This document shows positions 16,560 through 24,883 of a stretch of DNA of 39,616 nucleotides, in pieces (within the stretch, counting starts at the first letter, position 1; every line of letters starts with the position of its first letter). A program made the translations under genes and the position numbers. The notes below the pieces were generated by a model. That model saw nothing but the letters and a program-made list of their open reading frames with translations. It searched no databases and had not been told where the DNA came from. The DNA is from an uncultured Bacilli bacterium (GTDB taxonomy: Bacteria; Bacillota_I; Bacilli_A; RF39; UBA660), in assembly GCA_934086395.1 (NCBI GenBank), contig CAKOIE010000012.1, positions 1-39,616 on the forward strand, given 5' to 3'.

Positions 16560-17194
16560 TGAAAAATATTATATTTATAGCGCCTCCAGCTGCTGGTAAA
16601 GGTACTCAAAGTGATTTACTTGTTAAAAAATATGGTTATACTCATATTTCAACTGGTGATTTACTTAGGAGTGAAATTGCTAAGCAAAGTGAGATTGGCA
16701 AAAATATAAAAGAGTTAATGGATAGTGGCAATTTAATAAGTGATGAAATTGTATCTAAACTACTTAAAGATAAATTAAGTAGTTTAGATGGTCCATTTAT
16801 ATTAGATGGCTATCCAAGAAACTTAACTCAAACAGGTATGTTAGATAAAATTTTAAAAGAAATTAATAAAAAAATTGATTTAGTTATTTATTTAGATGTA
16901 CCTTATGATATACTTATGAGTAGAGTATTATTAAGATTATCATGTCCTAAATGCTCTAGAAGTTATCATAAAATAAATTTGAAACCTAAAAAAGAATGGA
17001 TTTGTGATGATTGTCAGGTAGAACTTGTTAGTAGATCTGATGATACCGAAGAAACATTCAAAAATAGATATCAAACTTATATTGATAATACAAGTCCTTT
17101 ACTTAATTATTATAAAGAAAAGAATATGCTTGAAATAATTGATAGTACAGACTTAGATGAAACTTTTAATAGAATAGAGAAAGTGATTAAATAA
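16559..17194 (+). CDS. adk: Adenylate kinase
   Basis: Catalyses ATP + AMP to 2 ADP in the cytoplasm. The P-loop reads IAPPAAGKGTQ, in place of the usual G-x-PGAGKGTQ: the first Gly and a central Gly are both Ala, while the catalytic GKGT is kept. The AMP-binding motif STGDLLR and DGYPRNLTQ are present. The lid carries a zinc knuckle, CPKC and CDDC (near residues 126-129 and 147-150), typical of Gram-positive forms. It has 211 residues. It overlaps secY by one base and map by one base. Confidence 0.95.
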   Translation: MKNIIFIAPPAAGKGTQSDLLVKKYGYTHISTGDLLRSEIAKQSEIGKNIKELMDSGNLISDEIVSKLLKDKLSSLDGPFILDGYPRNLTQTGMLDKILKEINKKIDLVIYLDVPYDILMSRVLLRLSCPKCSRSYHKINLKPKKEWICDDCQVELVSRSDDTEETFKNRYQTYIDNTSPLLNYYKEKNMLEIIDSTDLDETFNRIEKVIK

Positions 17195-17940
17195 TGGTTA
17201 GTATAAAAACTAAAGAAGAGATTGCTTTAATTAAAGAATCTGGTCATATTACTTATTTAACACATCAATATTTAAAAGGTTTAATTAAACCTGGTGTGAC
17301 AACAAAATATCTTGATGATGAAGCTGGAAAATTTATAAGAGAACAAGGTGGAGTACCAAGTTGCTTAGGATATGAAGGCTACCCAGGAAATATATGTGTT
17401 TCAGTAAATGATGAAGTAGTTCATGGGATTGGTTCTGATAGAGTACTTAAAGAAGGAGATATTGTTACTCTTGATATATGTACTTTATATAAAGGATACC
17501 ATTCAGATTCTGCTTGGACCTATCCAGTCGGAAAAATTTCAAGAGAAAATGAAAGATTATTACATCATACAGAAAAAATGTTGTTTGTTGGTTTAAAAGA
17601 AGTAAAAGATGGAGCTCATTTAAACAACATAGGTGCTCGTATAAGTGAGTACGCTCATAAATATCATTACGGAGTAGTACAAGAATTATGCGGACATGGT
17701 GTTGGACGTGAGTTACATGAAGACCCTGATGTACTAAATTATGGAAAGTATAATACAGGTATGAAGTTAAAAACTGGTATGGTTATTGCGGTTGAACCGA
17801 TGATAACAGCTGGTTCCAGACATATTAACATCTTAGATAATGACTGGACTATTGTTACTAGAGATGGTAAAAATAGTGCTCATTTTGAGCATACAGTAGC
17901 CGTCACAGATGATGGATATGAAATATTAACGGGAGAGTGA
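17194..17940 (+). CDS. map: Methionine aminopeptidase type I
   Basis: Removes the initiator methionine from new proteins using a two-metal site. The metal ligands are seen in order: Asp in TLDICTLY, Asp in YHSDSAWTY, His in CGHGVGRELHEDP, Glu in VIAVEPMI and Glu in SAHFEHTVAV. HGIGSD carries the substrate-side His. It has 248 residues, normal for type Ia without an N-terminal extension. It ends in TGA, one of the few visible TGA stops; reading it as Trp would add only four codons, so this gene does not by itself settle the code. Confidence 0.96.
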   Translation: MVSIKTKEEIALIKESGHITYLTHQYLKGLIKPGVTTKYLDDEAGKFIREQGGVPSCLGYEGYPGNICVSVNDEVVHGIGSDRVLKEGDIVTLDICTLYKGYHSDSAWTYPVGKISRENERLLHHTEKMLFVGLKEVKDGAHLNNIGARISEYAHKYHYGVVQELCGHGVGRELHEDPDVLNYGKYNTGMKLKTGMVIAVEPMITAGSRHINILDNDWTIVTRDGKNSAHFEHTVAVTDDGYEILTGE

Positions 17941-17944
17941 AAAA

Positions 17945-18157
17945 GTGGCTAAAGAAACTAAAATTGAAGTTAATGGTAAAGTAATAGATTGTATCAAAGA
18001 CGAATATAAGGTTGAATTAGAAAATGGAGTCGTAGTAACAGCTCACGTTTCTGGTAAAATACGAATGAATTACATTCGCATCTTACCGGGCGATAAAGTT
18101 ACTATTGAATTTTCACCATATGATTTAACACGTGGGCGAATTATTTATAGAAAATAA
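17945..18157 (+). CDS. infA: Translation initiation factor IF-1
   Basis: IF-1 blocks the A site during initiation. It is a single OB-fold domain of 70 residues ending in ISPYDLTRGRI-like sequence (EFSPYDLTRGRIIYRK). It starts with GTG, preceded by GGGAG. The stretch GKIRMNYIRILPGDKVTIE is family-typical. Confidence 0.95.
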   Translation: MAKETKIEVNGKVIDCIKDEYKVELENGVVVTAHVSGKIRMNYIRILPGDKVTIEFSPYDLTRGRIIYRK

Positions 18158-18169
18158 GGAGGAACAAAA

Positions 18170-18283
18170 ATGAAAGTTAGACCATCTGTAAAAAAAATGT
18201 GTGCTAAATGTAGAGTTATAAGAAGAAAAGGTAAAGTTATGGTTATCTGTGATAATCCAAAACATAAACAAAGACAAGGTTAG
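18170..18283 (+). CDS. rpmJ: Large ribosomal subunit protein L36
   Basis: A 37-residue gene between infA and rpsM, preceded by the strong ribosome site AAGGAGG. It reads MKVRPSVKKMCAKC... with the zinc ligands C11, C14, C27 and H32, the zinc-binding (C+) form. Position and sequence leave no doubt about its identity. Confidence 0.97.
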   Translation: MKVRPSVKKMCAKCRVIRRKGKVMVICDNPKHKQRQG

Positions 18284-18294
18284 GAGGAATATTA

Positions 18295-18669
18295 ATGGCT
18301 CGTATTAAGAATGTAGAATTACCAAAAGAAAAAAGAACAGAAATAGGACTTACTTATATTTATGGTATAGGTAGAAGCACAGCAACAAAGATTTGTGCTG
18401 ATGCAAAAGTTGATCCATCTAAAAGAATTAAAGATTTAACTCCTGAAGATGAAGCAGCTTTAAGAAAAGAAGTAGATAAATATACTACTGAAGGTGATTT
18501 AAGAAGAGAAGTTCAAATGAACATTAAAGGTAAAATGGAAATCAATTCTTATCAAGGAACTAGACATAAAAAAGGATTACCTGTTCATGGACAAAGAACT
18601 AGTCGCAACGCTAAGACTCGTAAGGGTAAAGGTAAAGTAGTTGCTAATAAGAAAAAAGTAGGTAAATAG
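18295..18669 (+). CDS. rpsM: Small ribosomal subunit protein S13
   Basis: S13 forms bridges to the 50S subunit and touches the P-site tRNA. The N-terminal helix-two-turn-helix (ARIKNVELPKEKRTEIGLTYIYGIG) and the basic C-terminal RHKKGLPVHGQRTSRNAKTRKG are diagnostic. It has 124 residues and a strong AGGAGG ribosome site. Confidence 0.97.
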   Translation: MARIKNVELPKEKRTEIGLTYIYGIGRSTATKICADAKVDPSKRIKDLTPEDEAALRKEVDKYTTEGDLRREVQMNIKGKMEINSYQGTRHKKGLPVHGQRTSRNAKTRKGKGKVVANKKKVGK

Positions 18670-18679
18670 GAGGTAAATT

Positions 18680-19063
18680 ATGGCTTATAATAGAAGAAAA
18701 AGAAAAGTAAAAAAGAATATTCCTGAAGCACAAGCACATATTCATTCAACTTATAATAATACTGTTGTTTCTATAACAGATAAAGATGGAAATGTAATAA
18801 GCTGGGCATCAGCTGGAACAATTGGATATAAAGGTTCTAAAAAGAAAACTCCATTTGCTGCTGGACAAGCTGCTGAAGCTGCTGCAACAACTGCAACTGC
18901 TTCTGGTGTAAAAAAAGTTGAAGTATTTGTTAAAGGATTAGGTAGTGGTAGAGAAAACGCAATTCGTGCTTTACAAACTGCTGGTTTAGAAATTACTGCA
19001 ATAAATGATGAAACACCAGTACCACATAATGGTTGTAGACCACCAAAACGTCCAAGAAATTAA
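18680..19063 (+). CDS. rpsK: Small ribosomal subunit protein S11
   Basis: S11 lines the platform by the mRNA exit. AHIHSTYNNTVVSITDKDGNVISWASAG and the C-terminal DETPVPHNGCRPPKRPRN are highly conserved. It has 127 residues. The ribosome site TAGGAGG sits on the rpsM stop. Confidence 0.97.
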   Translation: MAYNRRKRKVKKNIPEAQAHIHSTYNNTVVSITDKDGNVISWASAGTIGYKGSKKKTPFAAGQAAEAAATTATASGVKKVEVFVKGLGSGRENAIRALQTAGLEITAINDETPVPHNGCRPPKRPRN

Positions 19064-19078
19064 GAAGGGGAGATTTTT

Positions 19079-20026
19079 ATGAATATGAATTTTGAAAAAC
19101 CTGAATATAAAATAACTGAATATGTTGAAAAGAATAATTATGGTAAGTTTGAACTTGAGCCATTAGAAAGAGGATTTGGTACTACAATAGGTAACGCACT
19201 TAGAAGAGTAATGTTATCATCAATGCCTGGTTCTGCAATTACTTCTGTAAAAATTGAAGGAGTTATGCATGAATTTCAAAAAATAGATGGTGTTGTTGAA
19301 GATGTTACATCAATTATTTTAAATTTAAAAAGTGTAGTTATTAAAAACCATACTCATGAAGATAAAAAAATCCATTTATATGCAGATAAAGAAGGCGTAG
19401 TTAAAGCTGGAGATATTGAAGTAGATGCTGATTTAGAAATTGTTAATCCAGATTTAGTTATTTGTAATTTAGTTCAAGGCGGAAAAATTGATATGGAAAT
19501 GACTGTTGGTTGTGGTCGTGGATATGTTGATTCTAAAGAAAATAAAAAGATTTTAGGAGATACAGTTCAAGGATTAATTCCAATTGATTCATTATATAGT
19601 CCAATTGAAAGAGTTGCTTATGAAGTAGAAGGAGCTCGTGTTGGACACAATGAAAATTATGATAAATTAATTATGGAAGTTTATACTAATGGTTCTATGA
19701 ATCCAGAAGAAGCTATGGCTTTAGCATCTAAAATATTAATTGAACATTTTAATATTATTGCTAATTTAAATGAAATTTCAGATGCTACTGGAATTATGGC
19801 TGAAAAGAAAGTTGATCAAATCACTAAGACATTAGAAACTCCTATCGAAGAAATTGAATTCTCAGTTAGAGCATATAATTGCTTAAAGAGAGCTGGAGTT
19901 AATACAATGCAAGATTTAATTGATAAGAGAGAATCAGAAGTTAATAAAATTCGTAATTTAGGTAAAAAATCTCTTAAAGAAGTTATAGATAAAGTTAAAG
20001 ATATGGGACTAAAGTTCCGTGATTAG
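19079..20026 (+). CDS. rpoA: DNA-directed RNA polymerase subunit alpha
   Basis: The alpha dimer nucleates RNA polymerase assembly. The N-terminal domain (about 1-230) shows LERGFGTTIGNALRRVMLSSMPGSA and RVGHNENYDKLIMEV. The C-terminal domain (from about 250) has the helix-hairpin-helix NCLKRAGVNTMQDLIDK...KIRNLGKKSLKEV, used for UP-element and activator contacts. It has 315 residues with an AAGGGGAG ribosome site. Confidence 0.97.
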   Translation: MNMNFEKPEYKITEYVEKNNYGKFELEPLERGFGTTIGNALRRVMLSSMPGSAITSVKIEGVMHEFQKIDGVVEDVTSIILNLKSVVIKNHTHEDKKIHLYADKEGVVKAGDIEVDADLEIVNPDLVICNLVQGGKIDMEMTVGCGRGYVDSKENKKILGDTVQGLIPIDSLYSPIERVAYEVEGARVGHNENYDKLIMEVYTNGSMNPEEAMALASKILIEHFNIIANLNEISDATGIMAEKKVDQITKTLETPIEEIEFSVRAYNCLKRAGVNTMQDLIDKRESEVNKIRNLGKKSLKEVIDKVKDMGLKFRD

Positions 20027-20040
20027 AAAGGTGTGTAAGT

Positions 20041-20385
20041 ATGTTATATCGTAAATTAGGTAGAGAAACTCGTATTAGAAGAAGCATATTAGCTGGACTA
20101 ACTAAAGATGTAATCAATCATGGATATGTTGTTACTACTGATGCTAGAGCAAAAGAAGTAAGAAAATTCGTTGATAAAATGATTACTTATGGTAAAGATG
20201 GTTCTTTAGTTGCAAGAAGAAAGGCTTTAGCTTTCTTACATAATGATAAAGATACTGTTAATAAAGTATTTACAGAATTAGCTCCTAAGTATGCTAATCG
20301 TCAAGGTGGTTATACTAGACTAATTAAATTAAATGAACGTAAGGGCGATGACGCTATGCAAATTAGACTTGAATTAGTTGACTAA
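20041..20385 (+). CDS. rplQ: Large ribosomal subunit protein L17
   Basis: The last gene of the operon. The start MLYRKLGRETRIRRSILAGLTKDVINHG and the C-terminal YTRLIKLNERKGDDAMQIRLEL identify it. It has 114 residues. The terminator hairpin overlaps its final codons and stop. Confidence 0.97.
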   Translation: MLYRKLGRETRIRRSILAGLTKDVINHGYVVTTDARAKEVRKFVDKMITYGKDGSLVARRKALAFLHNDKDTVNKVFTELAPKYANRQGGYTRLIKLNERKGDDAMQIRLELVD

Positions 20386-20399
20386 TTTAAGTCTTTTTT
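20366..20399 (+). terminator. Terminator of the ribosomal operon
   Basis: GACTTGAATTAGT (20366-20378) pairs with ACTAATTTAAGTC (20381-20393) with one G-U, followed by six T. The hairpin includes the rplQ stop codon. Confidence 0.88.
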
Positions 20400-20422
20400 C
20401 TTTAAAATAAATCATAAAATTA

Positions 20423-20431
20423 TGATATACT
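20423..20431 (+). promoter_or_regulatory. Extended -10 promoter of the Cys-rich membrane gene
   Basis: TGATATACT contains TGN plus the -10 box TATACT (20426-20431). No good -35 is present, as is usual for extended -10 promoters. Because it lies downstream of an ATG at 20422, that ATG cannot be the start of the following gene. Confidence 0.5.
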
Positions 20432-20454
20432 TGGAAAGTAAAGTAGGCATAGCT

Positions 20455-20700
20455 ATGGAGATAAATAAACTTATACAAGAATTAATTATAGATATATTTT
20501 TTGCACTAGTGCTTATAGTTTTAACATTTATTGGCGTAATTTACGTTTTTCCCAAAATAAGTGGCGTAAACGTAATTAGTACAAACGATTATGAATGTAA
20601 AAGAGTAACAAATTGCAAATGCACCAAAAATAAATGTACTTGCAATTATTGTTTAGATGATACCTGCAATGAGACTAAAAAAATAACTTGTAAAAAATAA
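20455..20700 (+). CDS. Small membrane-anchored cysteine-rich protein
   Basis: The family is not recognised. An 81-residue product has a short N-terminus, one hydrophobic helix at about residues 10-32 (IDIFFALVLIVLTFIGVIYVF) and a tail of about 45 residues. The tail holds eight cysteines within about 34 residues, including CKC and CTC pairs, with many Lys and Asn. The start at 20455 is chosen over an ATG at 20422 because the likely -10 box lies between them; AGG (20446-20448) is a weak ribosome site. It stands alone between the ribosomal terminator and murG. Clustered cysteines could bind metal or form disulfides; the role is unknown. Confidence 0.65.
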   Translation: MEINKLIQELIIDIFFALVLIVLTFIGVIYVFPKISGVNVISTNDYECKRVTNCKCTKNKCTCNYCLDDTCNETKKITCKK

Positions 20701-20777
20701 TAATATTTATTTCATTTTACAATATTATAGATAACATTAAAAATTTATTATATAATTATAATGTAAGGAGAATGATT

Positions 20778-21866
20778 ATGAGAGTAATTATTACAGCAGG
20801 AGGTACAGGTGGACATATTTATCCAGCTATATCTATATTAAATAAAATAAAAGAGGAAGAACCAAACAGTAAGTTTTTATATATAGGAACCCACAACCGA
20901 ATGGAAAAAGACATAGTTCCATCATTAGGCTATGATTTTAAATCTATCGAAATATATGGATTTAGTAAAAAAAATATAAAACTCGATTTTAAAAATATTG
21001 GATTAATACATAAAGCCTATAAAGAAAGTTTAAAAATAATAAAAGAATTTACACCAGATATTGTAATAGGCGTTGGAGGATATGTAACATTTCCCGTTAT
21101 AATGGCAGCCCATAAATTAAAAATCAAAACATTTTTACATGAACAAAATTCAATTCCAGGTAAAAGTAATAAATTTTTAATTAAATATGCAGATAAAATA
21201 GGTTTAAGTTTTGCTGATAGCAGTAAATATTTTCCTAAAGATAAATGGATATTAACCGGTAATCCATGTTCCGAAAATGCCTTAAATATTAAAGCAACAT
21301 CTAGAACAAAATATGGACTTAGTTACAATAAAAAAAGTATTTTGATAGTTCAAGGATCACTTGGTTCTGAAGTAATTAATAGTAAAATGTTACCATTTTT
21401 ACAAAATATTGATAAAGAACCATATGAAGTATTATATGTTACAGGTAAAAACTATTATGAAAAATATAGTAAAAATAAATTTAGTAAAAATGTTAAAGTA
21501 GTTCCTTATGTTGAAAATTTAAGTAGTTTATTAAAAGATATCGATTTAATTATAACAAGAGCTGGAGCTAGCACTATTGCTGAAATTACTTCTCTTGGCT
21601 TACCAGCTATATTAATTCCTAGTCCATATGTTGCAAATAATCATCAGTACTATAACGCTTTATCACTTAAAAACGCAAATGCATCAGAACTTATTGAACA
21701 AAAAGATCTAGATGAAAAAACATTAAAAGAAACAATTAATAAAATATTAAATAACAAAAATACCTATGATACATATCATAATAATTTATTAAAATTAAGT
21801 ATTCCTAATAGTAGCACAATAATATATGAAAGTATAAAAAAATTAATTAATGAAAAAGAAAGTTAA
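20778..21866 (+). CDS. murG: UDP-GlcNAc:lipid I N-acetylglucosaminyltransferase MurG
   Basis: Adds N-acetylglucosamine to lipid I to give lipid II, on the inner face of the membrane, the last cytoplasmic step of peptidoglycan synthesis. The N-terminal Gly-rich loop ITAGGTGGHIYPA and GVGGYVTFPVIMAA contact lipid I. HEQNSIPG and the donor-site RAGASTIAEITSLGLPAILIPSPYVANNHQYYNA bind UDP-GlcNAc. It has 362 residues. The ATG at 20778 fits AAGGAG (20765-20770) better than the ATG at 20772. It overlaps the next gene by 17 nt, forming a wall/division pair. Its presence argues that the organism has a cell wall. Confidence 0.95.
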   Translation: MRVIITAGGTGGHIYPAISILNKIKEEEPNSKFLYIGTHNRMEKDIVPSLGYDFKSIEIYGFSKKNIKLDFKNIGLIHKAYKESLKIIKEFTPDIVIGVGGYVTFPVIMAAHKLKIKTFLHEQNSIPGKSNKFLIKYADKIGLSFADSSKYFPKDKWILTGNPCSENALNIKATSRTKYGLSYNKKSILIVQGSLGSEVINSKMLPFLQNIDKEPYEVLYVTGKNYYEKYSKNKFSKNVKVVPYVENLSSLLKDIDLIITRAGASTIAEITSLGLPAILIPSPYVANNHQYYNALSLKNANASELIEQKDLDEKTLKETINKILNNKNTYDTYHNNLLKLSIPNSSTIIYESIKKLINEKES

Positions 21867-22533
21867 AAAGAAAAAATTAAATATCGTCAAGTTTTTAGTG
21901 TTCATCTTAATATTCTATATTATTGGCTATGGTATTTATAGTTTATTTACAATGAAAACTAAAAACATAATTATAAAAGGAAATACTTATTTAAAAGATT
22001 ATGAAATAATAGAGCAAGCTGGAGTTAAAGATTATCCTTCCTTGTTAACCCTAAATAAGAAAAAAACAATTAATAAATTAAAAGAATTAAATTTAGTTAG
22101 TGATGCAAAAATTACTAAAAAGCTAGATTTTACACTTATTATTGAAATAACTGAAAAGAAAATTATTTTAGAATATGATGGAAAATATTATTTAAATGAT
22201 GGAACCAAAATAGATGGAGCCTTCTTAGCCGTACCAACTCTAATTAACTATGTTCCCGATGGTACTTTAAAGAAATTTCTTAAAGAAATGGGAAATATAA
22301 ATTATGATATAATTAATTCAATAAGTGAGATAGAGTATACTCCTACCAAAAATAGCGATGGTACTATAACTGATGAAAACATATTTATTTTTAAAATGAA
22401 TGATGGTAATATAGTATACATATCTACTGATAAGTTAGAAATAATGAATAAATATCAGAAAATTTATGCTAGTTTAGGAAATAAAAAAGGAATATTGCAT
22501 TTAGATAAAGGAAATTATTTGGAGGTACAATAA
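21850..22533 (+). CDS. divIB: Cell division protein DivIB/FtsQ
   Basis: A bitopic divisome protein that links early and late division proteins. The N-terminus is short and basic (MKKKVKKKKLN). One membrane helix lies at about residues 14-34. A POTRA domain starts near residue 38 (KNIIIKGNTYLKDYEIIEQAG), followed by the FtsQ/DivIB domain (SDAKITKKLDFTLIIEITEKKIILEY). At 227 residues it is at the short end of the family. It overlaps murG by 17 nt, a common murG-ftsQ arrangement. Confidence 0.88.
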   Translation: MKKKVKKKKLNIVKFLVFILIFYIIGYGIYSLFTMKTKNIIIKGNTYLKDYEIIEQAGVKDYPSLLTLNKKKTINKLKELNLVSDAKITKKLDFTLIIEITEKKIILEYDGKYYLNDGTKIDGAFLAVPTLINYVPDGTLKKFLKEMGNINYDIINSISEIEYTPTKNSDGTITDENIFIFKMNDGNIVYISTDKLEIMNKYQKIYASLGNKKGILHLDKGNYLEVQ

Positions 22534-23132
22534 TGAATATAAATTATAATGAAGAAATGAAGAAAATAATAAGTAATTTAGATAGTAATAACAAGCTTCT
22601 GTTGCATTCATGTTGTGGACCATGTTCAACAGCAGTAATTGAAAGATTAAAAGATTACTTTGATATAACAGTTCTTTATTATAATCCAAATATTGAGCCT
22701 CTAGAAGAATACATAAAAAGAAAAGAAGAACAACTAAAAGTACTAAAAGAATATAATATTAAATTTAGTGATATAGATTATTTAAATGAAGAATATCGTA
22801 AAAGAGTAATTGGATATGAAAAAGAACCAGAAAATGGTGCAAGATGCCATATCTGCTATGAACTTAGATTAGAAAAAACAGCTATTCTAGCCAAAGAAAA
22901 TAGCTTTGATTATTTTGCAACAACTTTAACTGTTAGTCCATATAAAAACGCCAAAGATATTAATGAAATAGGACTTAAGTTACAAGATAAATATGAAATT
23001 AAATATTTATTATCCGATTTTAAAAAAGAAGATGGTTATAAGAAAAGTATTGAACTATCTAAAAAATATAATTTATATCGTCAAGATTACTGTGGTTGTT
23101 TATTTAGTAAGGAGAAAGATATTGATGAATAA
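22533..23132 (+). CDS. queH: Epoxyqueuosine reductase QueH
   Basis: Reduces epoxyqueuosine to queuosine in tRNA anticodons, using an iron-sulfur cluster and a second metal. The hallmark CCGPCS is at residues 28-33. RCHICYELR (near 108) and the C-terminal YCGCLFS supply the other cysteines. It is the QueH (DUF208) form, unrelated to the cobalamin enzyme QueG. It has 199 residues. It starts on the last base of divIB, with the ribosome site GGAGG in the divIB end. The rest of the queuosine pathway is not in the window, so queuine salvage or genes elsewhere must supply it. Confidence 0.93.
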   Translation: MNINYNEEMKKIISNLDSNNKLLLHSCCGPCSTAVIERLKDYFDITVLYYNPNIEPLEEYIKRKEEQLKVLKEYNIKFSDIDYLNEEYRKRVIGYEKEPENGARCHICYELRLEKTAILAKENSFDYFATTLTVSPYKNAKDINEIGLKLQDKYEIKYLLSDFKKEDGYKKSIELSKKYNLYRQDYCGCLFSKEKDIDE

Positions 23133-23514
23133 AAAAGGATTTACATTAGTTGAAATATTAGCAGTTATAGTCGTATTATCACTAATCATGTTACTTACTT
23201 TTCCAAGTATAATGAAGTCATTTAATGATAGTAAAAATAAAATAACAGAACTTAATAAAAAACAAATAGAAGACGCTGTTAAAATATTAATAGATGAAGC
23301 AATTTACTGTAATATGTCAAATGATACTAAAAATATTCTAGGAAGTAATTGTAACGAAGCAGTTAATACCCTAATGAGTGGTAAGGATATTGATGTAAGT
23401 CGTCTTGGATTAGATAATAATGATAAACAAAAATGTACCGGAACAATTAATGTTAAAATAGATAGAGAAACATATAAAGAAACAATTAACATGGATAATG
23501 TAGAATGTAGATAA
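23125..23514 (+). CDS. Type IV pilin-like (pseudopilin) protein
   Basis: The N-terminus MNKKGFTLVEILAVIVVLSLIMLL is a class III prepilin signal: cleavage by a prepilin peptidase is expected after KKG, with Glu at +5 of the mature protein, followed by the hydrophobic helix that packs pilin fibres. The C-terminal part of about 100 residues has four cysteines and no recognised domain. The ATG at 23125 is set by AAGGAGA (23109-23115). It overlaps the queH end by 8 nt. It could be a ComGC-like competence pseudopilin or a secreted minor pilin. No assembly ATPase or peptidase gene is nearby. Confidence 0.85.
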   Translation: MNKKGFTLVEILAVIVVLSLIMLLTFPSIMKSFNDSKNKITELNKKQIEDAVKILIDEAIYCNMSNDTKNILGSNCNEAVNTLMSGKDIDVSRLGLDNNDKQKCTGTINVKIDRETYKETINMDNVECR

Positions 23515-23523
23515 GGTGAAGTT

Positions 23524-24495
23524 ATGGGACTATTTAATAAATTTAAAGAAATATTTAAAAAAGAAGATAAAGAAGACATTGAAGCATTTGATAAAGGATT
23601 AGAAAAGACTAGAAATGAATTTGTATCTAACTTAAGTTTTTTAGGACATAAATATACTAAAGTCAATGATGAATATTTTGATGAACTTGAAAGCATTTTA
23701 ATTAAAGCAGACATTGGTGTTAATACCACATATAAATTTTTAGATAAATTAAAGAAAAGAGTAAAAGAAGAAAAAATAGAAGATGCGAGTGTCTTAAGAG
23801 AAATAATAATTGATGAATTATTTATGATATATGTTGGTGGTGATAATCTAACAGATAAAATTAACATCCAAAAAGATGGACCTACTGTTATTTTAATGGT
23901 TGGAGTTAATGGAGTAGGAAAAACTACTACAATAGGTAAAATAGCAAATATTTACAAAAATCAAGGTCATAAAATAATGTTAGTTGGTGCAGATACCTTT
24001 AGAGCAGGTGCTGTTAAACAATTAGAAGAATGGGCTAGAAGAACCGGTTCATGCTTTTGTGGAAAAGAAAATGTTGATCCATCAAGTGTTATTTATGATG
24101 GATTAGAAAAGGCTTTAAAAGAAAATTGCGACCTAATTATTATTGATACGGCTGGAAGATTACAAAATAAAGTAAATCTAATGAATGAACTTGAAAAAGT
24201 AAATAAAGTTATAGGTAAAATTATTCCCGGTGCCCCTCATGAAACACTTCTAGTAATAGATGCAACAACCGGACAAAATGGCATAAGTCAGGCACAAAGC
24301 TTTAAAGAAATAACAAATATTACTGGTATCGTTTTAACAAAATTAGATGGAACAGCTAAAGGTGGTATTGTAATGGCTATTAAAGAAGAAGTAAAATTAC
24401 CAGTTAAATTTATTGGCTTAGGAGAAGGCATAAATGATTTAAAATCATTCGACATTGAAGAATATATCTACGGACTTCTAAAGGATTTAATGTAA
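23524..24495 (+). CDS. ftsY: Signal recognition particle receptor FtsY
   Basis: The membrane-side GTPase that receives SRP-ribosome complexes. The NG domain fills the protein. The N part is at about 20-105. The G part has the P-loop GVNGVGKTTTIGKIA (about 128), the insertion-box motif ADTFRAGAVKQLEEW, the DTAGRLQNK switch and TKLDGTAKGG. It has 323 residues with only a short acidic N-terminal region, typical of Gram-positive FtsY. It shares its last base with the following gene. Confidence 0.96.
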   Translation: MGLFNKFKEIFKKEDKEDIEAFDKGLEKTRNEFVSNLSFLGHKYTKVNDEYFDELESILIKADIGVNTTYKFLDKLKKRVKEEKIEDASVLREIIIDELFMIYVGGDNLTDKINIQKDGPTVILMVGVNGVGKTTTIGKIANIYKNQGHKIMLVGADTFRAGAVKQLEEWARRTGSCFCGKENVDPSSVIYDGLEKALKENCDLIIIDTAGRLQNKVNLMNELEKVNKVIGKIIPGAPHETLLVIDATTGQNGISQAQSFKEITNITGIVLTKLDGTAKGGIVMAIKEEVKLPVKFIGLGEGINDLKSFDIEEYIYGLLKDLM

Positions 24496-24776
24496 TGGAT
24501 GATGTAATTTACTACAACGCCTTATTTGATTATTATGAAGAATTACTAACACCAACCCAAGTTAATTATTTTAAAGCCTATTATTGTGATAATTTAAGCT
24601 TGAGTGAAATATCTACAGAATATAACGTATCAAGAAATGCTATAAGTAAAACTTTAAAAGAAGTAAAAGAAAAGTTAGATTATTTCGAAAACAAATTAAA
24701 CTTATATAAAAACAAACAAGAAATAATAAAATTACTACCAGAAGATACAGTGAATTTAATTATCAATTTTATTTAA
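24495..24776 (+). CDS. ylxM: YlxM/p13-like DNA-binding protein (UPF0122)
   Basis: A small helix-turn-helix protein of the UPF0122 family, associated with the SRP pathway in Gram-positive bacteria. The pattern LTPTQVNYFKAYYCDNLSLSEISTEYNVSRNAISKTLKEVKEKL (residues 16-58) is a sigma-region-4-like helix-turn-helix. It usually precedes ffh; here it follows ftsY with a one-base overlap. It has 93 residues. The terminator begins at its stop. Confidence 0.88.
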   Translation: MDDVIYYNALFDYYEELLTPTQVNYFKAYYCDNLSLSEISTEYNVSRNAISKTLKEVKEKLDYFENKLNLYKNKQEIIKLLPEDTVNLIINFI

Positions 24777-24810
24777 AGATTTATGTAGTATTATGCATAA
24801 TCTTTTTTTT
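24776..24810 (+). terminator. Rho-independent terminator of the ftsY-ylxM operon
   Basis: AAGATTTATG (24776-24785) pairs with CATAATCTT (24796-24804) with one bulged base, followed by T residues. Confidence 0.78.
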
Positions 24811-24832
24811 GAATTATTTATCGAACATTAAT

Positions 24833-24861
24833 TTGACTTTAAAACCTAATAATGCTATAAT
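24833..24861 (+). promoter_or_regulatory. Promoter of the sigma-factor gene
   Basis: TTGACT (24833-24838) and TATAAT (24856-24861) are separated by 17 bp, a near-consensus housekeeping promoter. Transcription should start at about 24868. Confidence 0.85.
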
Positions 24862-24883
24862 ACATTTAATTTACGGGGGATTT

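Noticed and set aside
17938..17955. Use of TGA as tryptophan (Mycoplasma code)
   Set aside because: All conserved Trp positions I checked use TGG and no gene needs an in-frame TGA. The map stop TGA is followed soon by TAA, so it is only weak evidence, but nothing requires recoding.
24875..24880. Five-G run before the sigma-factor start as another phase switch
   Set aside because: It lies at ribosome-site distance from the ATG, outside the promoter spacer, and is only five G long. It is better explained as the ribosome site.
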